Assembly: GCA_020636215.1 (NCBI GenBank)
Contig: JACJYG010000005.1
Span: 992,001 to 1,056,000, forward strand
Direction of reading: 5' to 3'
Source: Lewinellaceae bacterium
GTDB taxonomy: Bacteria; Bacteroidota; Bacteroidia; Chitinophagales; Saprospiraceae
Length of the DNA stretch: 64,000 nucleotides
Shown: positions 15,105 to 22,793 of the stretch, piece by piece
Position numbering within the stretch: the first letter of the stretch is position 1
Layout of the letters: each line of letters begins with the position of its first letter
Notes under the pieces: model-generated
The model's input: the letters and a program-made list of their open reading frames with translations, nothing else
The model's database searches: none
What the model was told of the DNA's origin: nothing
Made by a program: the position numbers and the translations under genes

Positions 15105-18100
15105 ATGAAACAACTAGCTCTCTTTATGCTTTTGGTTCTTGCCTGCAGCTTTGCATATACACAAAACACCAATATCGTCCGTTTTAGGAAATGTATCCAG
15201 TGTAGCAATGTGGGGTTGGATAACGGATCTAATCAGGTTTTTTCTTATGAAGCAATAACCGAATATCCTGCCAATTTAATTGCTGATGATTATGGGCCCC
15301 GTCAGATTGGAACAGATCCCTACGACTGGCATGGCGGCATTGATTACAATAGTGCAACCCAAAGTAACGACATGGGAGACCTCGTTCTGGCTATGGAGGG
15401 CGGGCGTATTAGGGGGAGTTTGGGTGCGGGATACAAGCGCCTCATTGTAAATGGGGTGCATGATTACGGGTATGGCCATTTTTTTATCTCGGGTGGGACA
15501 CCGCAGCAAAGTGGAGGGTGCAGGCTAGTAAATATGAGTTCACCAAATACTTCACAAAGGTGCATCATTCGGATTATTGATGGTGACACAACTGCGATAG
15601 GGCCGGTAGGAGGTAACCTTATTTTTGACGGCAAGCTTTTTATTGTAGAGGATTCTGTAACAGCCGGTGAAGCAATAGGGCCTACTGGTTACTCGGGATT
15701 GTCTGGTAGAGCCCACCTTCATTTATTTTCGAATCCTGATGGCTCTACTTCGACGCATGACACGATTACAAAAAACCCTTTGCAGTATGTCCAGTATGTT
15801 GCCCCAACTTACGATATACAGTTAAGGCGGGTAATAAATTATAATTCCAATAACACCCAAGCCTGGACAACTCCTTCCTATCCTGGTTCAAATGCCTCCC
15901 CAATCGTGGTGCGCCCTGTAATGGAAAATGAAGGGGTAAATTTGAATCGCTACAATACTGTAAATGATATAAATCAAGTGGAATTAATATTGAAAGTAGC
16001 ATCAGAAAGTGATTTTCAGCTAATCAGAGGGGTAAGTCATTCCTCAGAAATTCTGATTGGAGGTAGAATTGGAGAAAACATGATGCCTTCTTACATGTAT
16101 CAGGATGGAAGTGGAAGTAATGGTGGAGGTGCAGCCCAAATTGGGAATTTGTCCAGGCAGGGTATCCGTCCTTTTGCTTATGCCACCACCGGAGCGCACC
16201 CCTACGACGACTTCTACTTCCCCGACTTCATCACCCGCATCCACACCGACGACCCTATGGACGGCGGCGCTGCCCAACTCGCCGCTTGTCCTCTTCAGGC
16301 CCGCTATAATGATGGGGATTACGAGATCAAAGCTGTCGTGACAGACGTAAGAGGCAATACGCACGAATCCGAAGCTGTGGCTTTTACGCTCGACAATTTC
16401 CAACCGTATATTTCCAGTTTCACCTTTAATGCCAACGGCATTACCCAATATACCCGTAATTGGAGTTGTAGCGATTGTGGTATCAGCCTTACTGCCAATC
16501 CTGTTTTGGAAGCTAATCAATCGGATTGGAACGCCTGGCTGCAGAACCCTAATTTATTATTAAGTGTCCGCGCCAGCGAACCGCTTGAAACCCTGACATT
16601 GGATATTGTTGTTGAAGGAAATGTATTGCAGGAGGATATTCAGGGAATCCCTTTCCCAAATGGGATTGACTGGAATTTTGATATCAGCCAGTACGCTCCG
16701 CAACTGTCCGGGAAGGTTGAGTTCCGGTTTTTGGGCTACGATACAAATGGGAATTCTTTGCTGTCATTCAGCCCGTCCCAGCAGAATACATGTGTTGTGG
16801 TGCCTACCCGAAGCGGAGCAGATAGCTGGGACAATCCGGATAATGTTCAGTCGGGGCAAGATAATGTCCATGCTGTTTGTATTGACTGTGGCGGAAGAAG
16901 CCCCGATGGGGACTGTGCCATTATCGCCCTCGTCCCTGACGAAGAATGCCTGGAAGTAGAAGCGGAAATCACCAATGCCTCAGGAGCTAATGCCAATGAT
17001 GGCAGCATAAACCTGACAATATCTGGGGGAGCGCTGCCCTACCAGTTTAGCTGGTCCAACGGCAGCGCCACGGAAGATATTTCGGGGCTGGCTCCCGGCT
17101 CATATGTGGTCACTATAACGGATGCGCTATGCTGTACAACCACCCGGCGCTATAATGTGACAGGTTGCCAACGGGTTTCGCCGGCCTTTGTGCACGGCGA
17201 AGTAACGGAAGCAGGCGGGGCTGGTAATAATGGCGCTATCGATATTACTCTGATCAATATCAATACCAGCGCTCCAATGTCATCAAGCGCCTTTAACTTC
17301 CAATGGACAGGGCCCAATGGTTTCACCTCTTCCAACGAGGATATTGCTGGGCTGGCGCCGGGCAATTACTGTGTCGAAGTGAGGGAAAACCGGTTCGATT
17401 GCCTGGTAACCAGTCGTTGTTTTTCCGTATGCGGAAGTATGATCCTTGGGATACAGCACAATGGGTTCATCGACTGTGAGGGAGAAAGGGGAACCTTTGA
17501 ATTGATGCTACTGGAGCAAAATGTTGCTGCGCCTTATGAAATTCAATGGAGTAATGGAGCTACCTCTGCAGTAAATGAGAATCTCGTACCAGGCATCTAT
17601 TGTGCAACAGTTACGGATGCTAATGGCTGCACGGATCAAGCCTGTCTGAAGATGCGGGTGAATTTCCCCATTGAATTAAGTGGCCAGGTCGAAAATGCTG
17701 CCTGTAATAATGCCAATGGCTCCATCGTGCTTATGGCGAGCAGCCCCAATAGTGAAATAACAGCCTATGAATGGAGTAACGGGAGCACCACGCAAAACCT
17801 CGAAGGGCTTGCTGCCGGGGAATATTGCGTAACCGTCACTAATGCTAAGGGATGTGAAAAAACGGCCTGTTTTACAGTAGAAAATATCGAATTGATAGTG
17901 GGGCTTGAAAGCATTGTAAACCCTTTTATGTGTTCCGAACCACCCTGTGTGGAGGAAGCAAGTTGCACCTCTGATGGCGCCATTGACATTAGGGTCCAGA
18001 GCAATGTATCCGGAGTTACTTACCAATGGTCGGGGCCGGATGGTTTCAACGCCAGTTCAGAAGACATTTCAGGTTTGACTCCTGGAACCTACACAGTAAC

Positions 18101-19694
18101 GGCCTCCATCGGCGACTGTTCCATTTCCAAATCATTTAACCTGCATCCCTGTTTCGAAGAGGAGTATGTTGAAAACAACCCGTATGACCCTCCTGGCTGT
18201 GAAACCCAGGCCAATTCTTATAATTTCATTGCCCCTGATGGAGCAGTTTCTCCGGTAGAAAATGGCTGCGATGGTTCGGTCGAGCTTTCTTACAGTGGAT
18301 TTGGTTTATATTTTTCTTGGTCGGGCCCGGATGGTTTTGTATCTTCGGAAAAAAGTATCTATAACCTCTGTGAAGGCAAGTATTGTGTTACCGTATCTAA
18401 TGGATGCGGGCTGCAGAAAGAAAATTGCTTCGAAATAGTGGACTGCAACACCCAAAATCTCTCTCTGAGTGGCCATGCTTCGAATTCCTGTCCGGGATAT
18501 GAGGCAGGATATGTTACCATCAATGTAAGTGGCGGGGCAGCGCCTTATGAATATGCATGGAGCAATGGATCCAATGTTCAGAACCTTGAAAACGTTCCGT
18601 CCGGCAACTATTGTGTAACGGTAACGGATGTACATGGGTGTAGGGTAAGCAATTGTTACACTGTTGGGAGTGAGGAAACAGTAACACAATGGGTAGGGTG
18701 TACGGAGGTGGTGCAATGTGCTGGGAGTATTGTGAAAAAGACTGAATACCCTATATTTGAAATCCCTCACCCTTATGATTGCAGGAAAGTCCGTGTCATT
18801 TGTTCCGGTAATGGCGAATGGTTGTATGATTACACACCGGAGCCGTCGTTGGAAATCGCGGGAGATTGTGCTGTGAATGAAATAAACCCGGTTACGGGGG
18901 TCATTTGTGATACGCATTATGGCTACGCTGTAGAGGAAGTCGTATCTGGCTGTATTCAATTTAGCGAAGATGATTGCCCGGTTGAGGTCTATTGCGCTTT
19001 GATAACAAGATGCATCTTCCCTTCCCTGAACAATTCCTATTATATCCAAAGTGCCGAAAATTGGCTGCAGGTTGGTGTTGTAGGTATTCCGCCTGTTTGT
19101 TACCGGCAATTTTACTGTCGTTTTGATTCCGATCCGCTCTGCCAATGCCCTGCACCTTGTGAAAACTTGGCCCCGGATGATCCGCAGAATGTGGATTATA
19201 GATTTGAAAGCGCCGAAAATCCCATTTTGGAACGCCAATCAGCCTTTTATGGGCAGGATTTAACGAACCCGGCTTTTTTGGAGCAGTATTACGAAAATAT
19301 AGCGCGAATGATCGGCCGGCAAAGCGGGCCAGAATTGGGCGAGCTGCTTCCTAATTTAAATTTTGTACTCGTGGATAGCGCCATTGTTGTACCGGGTGGG
19401 TTAGAAAATACAACTTCAATTCAGTATAGGAATGTTCCATATTTCAGCGCTTTCCCTAATCCAACGGCAGATATTTTATTTATTGAAGCTATTATTCAGG
19501 ATGTTAGCGAAATACGTATTGAGCTCTACAATACCCTCGGCACTATGGTGCGCCAGGAGCTACAGCAGGTACGCAAAGGAAAAAATAACTGGATGATCGA
19601 CCATCTAGACAACCTGCCGCAAGGTGTTTACTGGCTTTCCATAAGAGATGAAAAGGAGGTTTTATACAGAAATAGAATTATCCTTAAGCAGTAA
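15105..19694 (+). CDS. Giant secreted protein: M23 peptidase-like domain, seven SprB-type repeats, T9SS domain
   Basis: 1,529 residues with a signal peptide (cleavage near FAYTQ). Residues about 60-230 resemble an M23/LytM metallopeptidase: HGGID (H76, D80), YGYGHFF (H125) and GRAHLHLF (H204, H206) reproduce the HxxxD and HxH zinc motifs. Residues about 430-600 are Ig-like. Seven SprB-type repeats follow from about 615 to 1200, each with a WSNG or WSGPDGF core and a PGxYCVTVTD-like end. A Cys-rich segment comes next, and the last 80 residues are a T9SS sorting domain (FSAFPNPTADI, LYNTLGTMV, QGVYWLSI). SprB repeats are known from the gliding adhesin of Flavobacterium. Cell-wall or glycopeptide cleavage combined with adhesion is inference. 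Confidence 0.85.
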   Translation: MKQLALFMLLVLACSFAYTQNTNIVRFRKCIQCSNVGLDNGSNQVFSYEAITEYPANLIADDYGPRQIGTDPYDWHGGIDYNSATQSNDMGDLVLAMEGGRIRGSLGAGYKRLIVNGVHDYGYGHFFISGGTPQQSGGCRLVNMSSPNTSQRCIIRIIDGDTTAIGPVGGNLIFDGKLFIVEDSVTAGEAIGPTGYSGLSGRAHLHLFSNPDGSTSTHDTITKNPLQYVQYVAPTYDIQLRRVINYNSNNTQAWTTPSYPGSNASPIVVRPVMENEGVNLNRYNTVNDINQVELILKVASESDFQLIRGVSHSSEILIGGRIGENMMPSYMYQDGSGSNGGGAAQIGNLSRQGIRPFAYATTGAHPYDDFYFPDFITRIHTDDPMDGGAAQLAACPLQARYNDGDYEIKAVVTDVRGNTHESEAVAFTLDNFQPYISSFTFNANGITQYTRNWSCSDCGISLTANPVLEANQSDWNAWLQNPNLLLSVRASEPLETLTLDIVVEGNVLQEDIQGIPFPNGIDWNFDISQYAPQLSGKVEFRFLGYDTNGNSLLSFSPSQQNTCVVVPTRSGADSWDNPDNVQSGQDNVHAVCIDCGGRSPDGDCAIIALVPDEECLEVEAEITNASGANANDGSINLTISGGALPYQFSWSNGSATEDISGLAPGSYVVTITDALCCTTTRRYNVTGCQRVSPAFVHGEVTEAGGAGNNGAIDITLININTSAPMSSSAFNFQWTGPNGFTSSNEDIAGLAPGNYCVEVRENRFDCLVTSRCFSVCGSMILGIQHNGFIDCEGERGTFELMLLEQNVAAPYEIQWSNGATSAVNENLVPGIYCATVTDANGCTDQACLKMRVNFPIELSGQVENAACNNANGSIVLMASSPNSEITAYEWSNGSTTQNLEGLAAGEYCVTVTNAKGCEKTACFTVENIELIVGLESIVNPFMCSEPPCVEEASCTSDGAIDIRVQSNVSGVTYQWSGPDGFNASSEDISGLTPGTYTVTASIGDCSISKSFNLHPCFEEEYVENNPYDPPGCETQANSYNFIAPDGAVSPVENGCDGSVELSYSGFGLYFSWSGPDGFVSSEKSIYNLCEGKYCVTVSNGCGLQKENCFEIVDCNTQNLSLSGHASNSCPGYEAGYVTINVSGGAAPYEYAWSNGSNVQNLENVPSGNYCVTVTDVHGCRVSNCYTVGSEETVTQWVGCTEVVQCAGSIVKKTEYPIFEIPHPYDCRKVRVICSGNGEWLYDYTPEPSLEIAGDCAVNEINPVTGVICDTHYGYAVEEVVSGCIQFSEDDCPVEVYCALITRCIFPSLNNSYYIQSAENWLQVGVVGIPPVCYRQFYCRFDSDPLCQCPAPCENLAPDDPQNVDYRFESAENPILERQSAFYGQDLTNPAFLEQYYENIARMIGRQSGPELGELLPNLNFVLVDSAIVVPGGLENTTSIQYRNVPYFSAFPNPTADILFIEAIIQDVSEIRIELYNTLGTMVRQELQQVRKGKNNWMIDHLDNLPQGVYWLSIRDEKEVLYRNRIILKQ

Positions 19695-19711
19695 GGTTTT
19701 TTTAATATTTC

Positions 19712-19744
19712 AGCAAGGCGTGCGCAGGTTTGATACGCCTTGCT
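19712..19744 (+). terminator. Hairpin after the M23-SprB gene
   Basis: A perfect 10-bp stem AGCAAGGCGT / ACGCCTTGCT encloses a 13-nt loop. It begins 17 bp past the stop codon and ends 20 bp before the next start. It lacks a T-tract, so it may attenuate or stabilise the 3' end instead of terminating fully. Confidence 0.45.
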
Positions 19745-19764
19745 GGACCAAATATTCATATTCT

Positions 19765-20232
19765 ATGAGGACTTTTCAATTTCATGTTTTGGCTTTTTTT
19801 GCAATTTCTTTGCTGACAGGCTGTGCAAAAAATAAAGATTGCTTGCTCCTTGAAGAACCGGACTATAGCACCTTTGAGGGCACCTGGGATGTCCTGGAGA
19901 GTATTACCACAATAAGGGATGATACGCTCTTTTCTACCGAAACCTATGAATATCAGTTTGTTTTGGAAAATAATGGCTCAGGGATAAGAAAGTGGGATGC
20001 TTTTACGGAAAATATCCAACTTTCAATCAATCCCGTGAAAAACTCAATATCGGTCATTAGTATCATTGAAGCCAATTTAAGTAACACTGGAAAACGCCAG
20101 CTACGGTCAGATAACTATCAGATAATTGAGCAGGAGCAGGAAAAAATGCTATTGAGAGACGTCGATAGCTTTCCCCTGCAGGGCGTGCAACAAACCGTTA
20201 CACAGGAACTTGAGTTGACAAGAGCTCAATAA
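19765..20232 (+). CDS. Small lipoprotein, lipocalin-like (tandem copy 1)
   Basis: The ATG at 19765 gives 155 residues with a lipoprotein signal ending LLTGC; the longer in-frame extension overlaps the preceding gene and hairpin and is rejected. After the lipobox come a Cys (KNKDC) and a FEGTWDVLESITTIRDDTLFSTETYEYQFVL stretch typical of small beta-barrel lipoproteins. It resembles the next two genes in size, layout and the G-x-W start of the barrel. Function unknown. Confidence 0.7.
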   Translation: MRTFQFHVLAFFAISLLTGCAKNKDCLLLEEPDYSTFEGTWDVLESITTIRDDTLFSTETYEYQFVLENNGSGIRKWDAFTENIQLSINPVKNSISVISIIEANLSNTGKRQLRSDNYQIIEQEQEKMLLRDVDSFPLQGVQQTVTQELELTRAQ

Positions 20233-20305
20233 TCCTAGCTATTCAGTATGCGGCTTATATATGCTGAAGATTTTCCAATAATCGTTAAAAACAATAGAAA
20301 GCAAT

Positions 20306-20791
20306 ATGAAAACATCTATTCTGTATTCAGGTTTTTGGGTGATTTTTGTATGTCTTCTTTCCCTGGGGTGCCAGAAGGATAAAAGCTGCGAAGCGATAGC
20401 TATTTCTTCTTTGGCTGGAGTATGGGAAGGCACTATCACCACCTCTATGCTTCAGGATGGCATTCAGCAATTTGAAACGATTGAAAATGCAACCGTTACG
20501 TTTAATTCGGATTATACCGGGGACATCAGAAAAATCCGGACATTCAATAATTCCCCAATCGATACTACTTTGGAACTATTTGAATTTTCTTTCGTGCCGG
20601 AAGCTCACTTGTTGGATATTGTGATCGAAAGCACTGGGACGCCTCAAAATCCCGAAAATGCTAATTATTCCCAAGTTTATGACATACTGAATCTGGATGA
20701 CGAACTCGAAGTATTGCATGAACGGAATAGCGCAGATATAAATGGAGTGTTAAGTGAATTCTCGATTCACTGGAAACTTGATCGCCAATAA
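20306..20791 (+). CDS. Small lipoprotein, lipocalin-like (tandem copy 2)
   Basis: 161 residues. The lipoprotein signal ends LSLGC, and the mature start QKDKSC mirrors KNKDC of copy 1. The barrel begins LAGVWEGTITTSM and includes IENATVTFNSDYTGDIRKI, matching the pattern of copy 1. The next gene begins 19 bp after its stop codon. Function unknown. Confidence 0.7.
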   Translation: MKTSILYSGFWVIFVCLLSLGCQKDKSCEAIAISSLAGVWEGTITTSMLQDGIQQFETIENATVTFNSDYTGDIRKIRTFNNSPIDTTLELFEFSFVPEAHLLDIVIESTGTPQNPENANYSQVYDILNLDDELEVLHERNSADINGVLSEFSIHWKLDRQ

Positions 20792-20810
20792 CCCTCAAAA
20801 TCCTAACGCC

Positions 20811-21278
20811 ATGACTAAATCAAATTTATTTCTCCTGGCCTGCTTTATCCTGATAGGGTCTAATTCCTGCAAAAAAGAAGATGGAACGCCAAGCCTGTCC
20901 GGCGAGTGGCACGGAAGCATCAATCGAATTAATCAGTTGTATGCCAATGGGCCGGTTTATGAAAGCAATCAGGAAACCGTTCTTATTTTCCGGGAAGATG
21001 CTTCCGGGCGGTATTATAATCCGGATCATACAAGTGGCGCCCTCTCCTCTATGGATCGGGAATTCACCTACCTGTACGATCCTGATGAGCAACTGCTTAC
21101 CATTAATATTGCCCCGCTTACCATTGATACGGTCACTTTGTCCGGCCAAACCAAAGCTTTTAACGTTACCCGTTTTTCTTCCAATCAGCTCGAAGCTGAT
21201 TTCAAGCAAATTTTATTGGACCCCATCAATTTGGAGCCTTCCGGTAAATGGGAAGAATATTGGGCGTTTAGCCGGTAG
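20811..21278 (+). CDS. Small lipoprotein, lipocalin-like (tandem copy 3)
   Basis: The ATG at 20811 gives 155 residues with a lipoprotein signal ending GSNSC; the upstream in-frame start at 20754 lies inside copy 2 and would bury the signal. The barrel starts LSGEWHGSINRI, followed by ETVLIFREDASGRYY. It is the third paralog-like gene in a row and ends convergent with the sulfatase gene, 11 bp away. Confidence 0.7.
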   Translation: MTKSNLFLLACFILIGSNSCKKEDGTPSLSGEWHGSINRINQLYANGPVYESNQETVLIFREDASGRYYNPDHTSGALSSMDREFTYLYDPDEQLLTINIAPLTIDTVTLSGQTKAFNVTRFSSNQLEADFKQILLDPINLEPSGKWEEYWAFSR

Positions 21279-21289
21279 CAGTATAAATC

Positions 21290-22651
21290 TTAGTTCTTCT
21301 GCCAGGGAATAGCTCCGGACTTCCTGATATGCTCCTGTAACGCTATTCGCAGTGCGCTGTAAATTTCATTGTTTTCAGGATTTAGCGGTGTCTTTTCCAT
21401 TTCATCCGCTTCAATATTAAAAAACTGCAAAGGCTCGTAAGCCGAATTTTGTAATATTTTATAGTCTTTGTGCCGGGCGGCATAATAGGCTTGCCCGCCA
21501 TATTGCCATCCTTCCCGCCTGACCCAAAACAAATAGCGGTCGTCCGTAGCCTGATTTTCTCCCATGAGCGTGGGCAATAAGCTTATCCCGTCAATGGCAG
21601 GTTGGGTTGCGGTTCGGGCCACTTCGCAGAAGGTTGGGAAGAGATCCATGAGCATCCCCAAATTATCAGAAGTGCTGCCCGGTTCGATTTCCCCTTTCCA
21701 CATAGCGAACATCGGGACCCGGATACCGCCTTCGTACATCTCCTGTTTACTACCCCTCAATGTACCGTTGCTTTGGGCATAGGGCAGCGCTCCTCCATTA
21801 TCGGAGGTGAAAATGACCAGGGTGTTATCATCCAGGCCGGTTTCGTTCAATACCTTCATTATCCGGCTGATACTGAAATCCAGATGTTCGATCAGCGCCA
21901 CATTCTTTGCCCGCTTTTCAGAGATGTTTTTCTCCCGTTGCTGGACTTTATCTAACCACTCCTGAGGAGGTTGAATAGGAAAGTGGGGGGCGTTGTAGGC
22001 CAGATAAAGAAAGAAAGGTTGTTGCTTTCCTTCGCGTTCCTTCAAATAATCGATCGCCCAATCGGTAAAAAGGTCGGTTGCGTGGCCTACCTGGTTTTCC
22101 GGTTCGATTATTTCCTCGTTCCATCGCATCCAATTTACACCGCCGCGTAAATGCGTCCAATAATCGTCCATCATATCTCCCAGAAACCCTTTGAAGTAAT
22201 CAAAACCCCGGGCATTTGGGGTGTTGGGTGCTTCAAACCCCAAATGCCATTTCCCGATCATTGCCGTATGATAATCAGCGTCTTTTAGCACTTGCGGCAA
22301 GGCAATGGCCTTTTCATCCAAATATCCCCAGCTCTGTTTTTCCTCTTGCCGGATAACCCCGGGAACGCCAGCCATATCGGGATACTTCCCGGTCAGCAAT
22401 GCCGCTCTGCTGGGCGAACAGACCGGGCTGTTCGCGTAAAACTTTTTAAAAGTCATACCCCTTTTGGAAATAGCATCTATGTTCGGACTGTGTATATCTT
22501 TTGCACCCTGACAGGATAAATCACCATAGCCTAAATCATCCACCAGGATGCAGATGATGTTATTTTTTTGCCCGTGGCTATTTGTTAAAGAAAGGGCGAA
22601 AAAAGAAAGAAATCCAATTCGTATTAATATTTCGTAAATATTAAATTTCAT
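21290..22651 (-). CDS. Secreted type I sulfatase
   Basis: 453 residues with a signal peptide. The sulfatase signature is complete: IICILVDDLGYGD at 32-44 supplies metal-binding aspartates, and C78-S-P-S-R82 is the motif whose Cys is converted to formylglycine. KWHLGF and the later TSDNGG motif match the rest of the metal site. It hydrolyses sulfate esters, probably from sulfated polysaccharides. The maturase is not in the window; the radical SAM enzyme at 33119 does not look like an anaerobic sulfatase maturase. It is divergent from the GH3 gene, with a 142-bp shared promoter region, which suggests joint use in glycan breakdown. Confidence 0.92.
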   Translation of the reverse strand: MKFNIYEILIRIGFLSFFALSLTNSHGQKNNIICILVDDLGYGDLSCQGAKDIHSPNIDAISKRGMTFKKFYANSPVCSPSRAALLTGKYPDMAGVPGVIRQEEKQSWGYLDEKAIALPQVLKDADYHTAMIGKWHLGFEAPNTPNARGFDYFKGFLGDMMDDYWTHLRGGVNWMRWNEEIIEPENQVGHATDLFTDWAIDYLKEREGKQQPFFLYLAYNAPHFPIQPPQEWLDKVQQREKNISEKRAKNVALIEHLDFSISRIMKVLNETGLDDNTLVIFTSDNGGALPYAQSNGTLRGSKQEMYEGGIRVPMFAMWKGEIEPGSTSDNLGMLMDLFPTFCEVARTATQPAIDGISLLPTLMGENQATDDRYLFWVRREGWQYGGQAYYAARHKDYKILQNSAYEPLQFFNIEADEMEKTPLNPENNEIYSALRIALQEHIRKSGAIPWQKN

Positions 22652-22714
22652 TTTAAGGAATTTAAGATACGCAAAACCGGTTCAATTGGCCTTTGGGTTT
22701 AATTTATTCTACTA

Positions 22715-22742
22715 TTGTTTCAAGATTATAATGTTAGGTTTG
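22715..22742 (+). promoter_or_regulatory. Bacteroidota-type promoter of the GH3 gene
   Basis: TTG at 22715-22717, a 17-bp spacer, and TAGGTTTG at 22735-22742 give a full match to TTG-N17-TAnnTTTG. Transcription would start near 22749, about 45 bp before the first ATG. Confidence 0.65.
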
Positions 22743-22793
22743 GCAGCGGAATCTGCAATAATATTCCTATTTATAGAATAATTTTGAAATGCT

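Noticed and set aside
18306..19238. 310-codon minus-strand frame
   Set aside because: Antisense to the SprB-repeat region of the M23-SprB gene.
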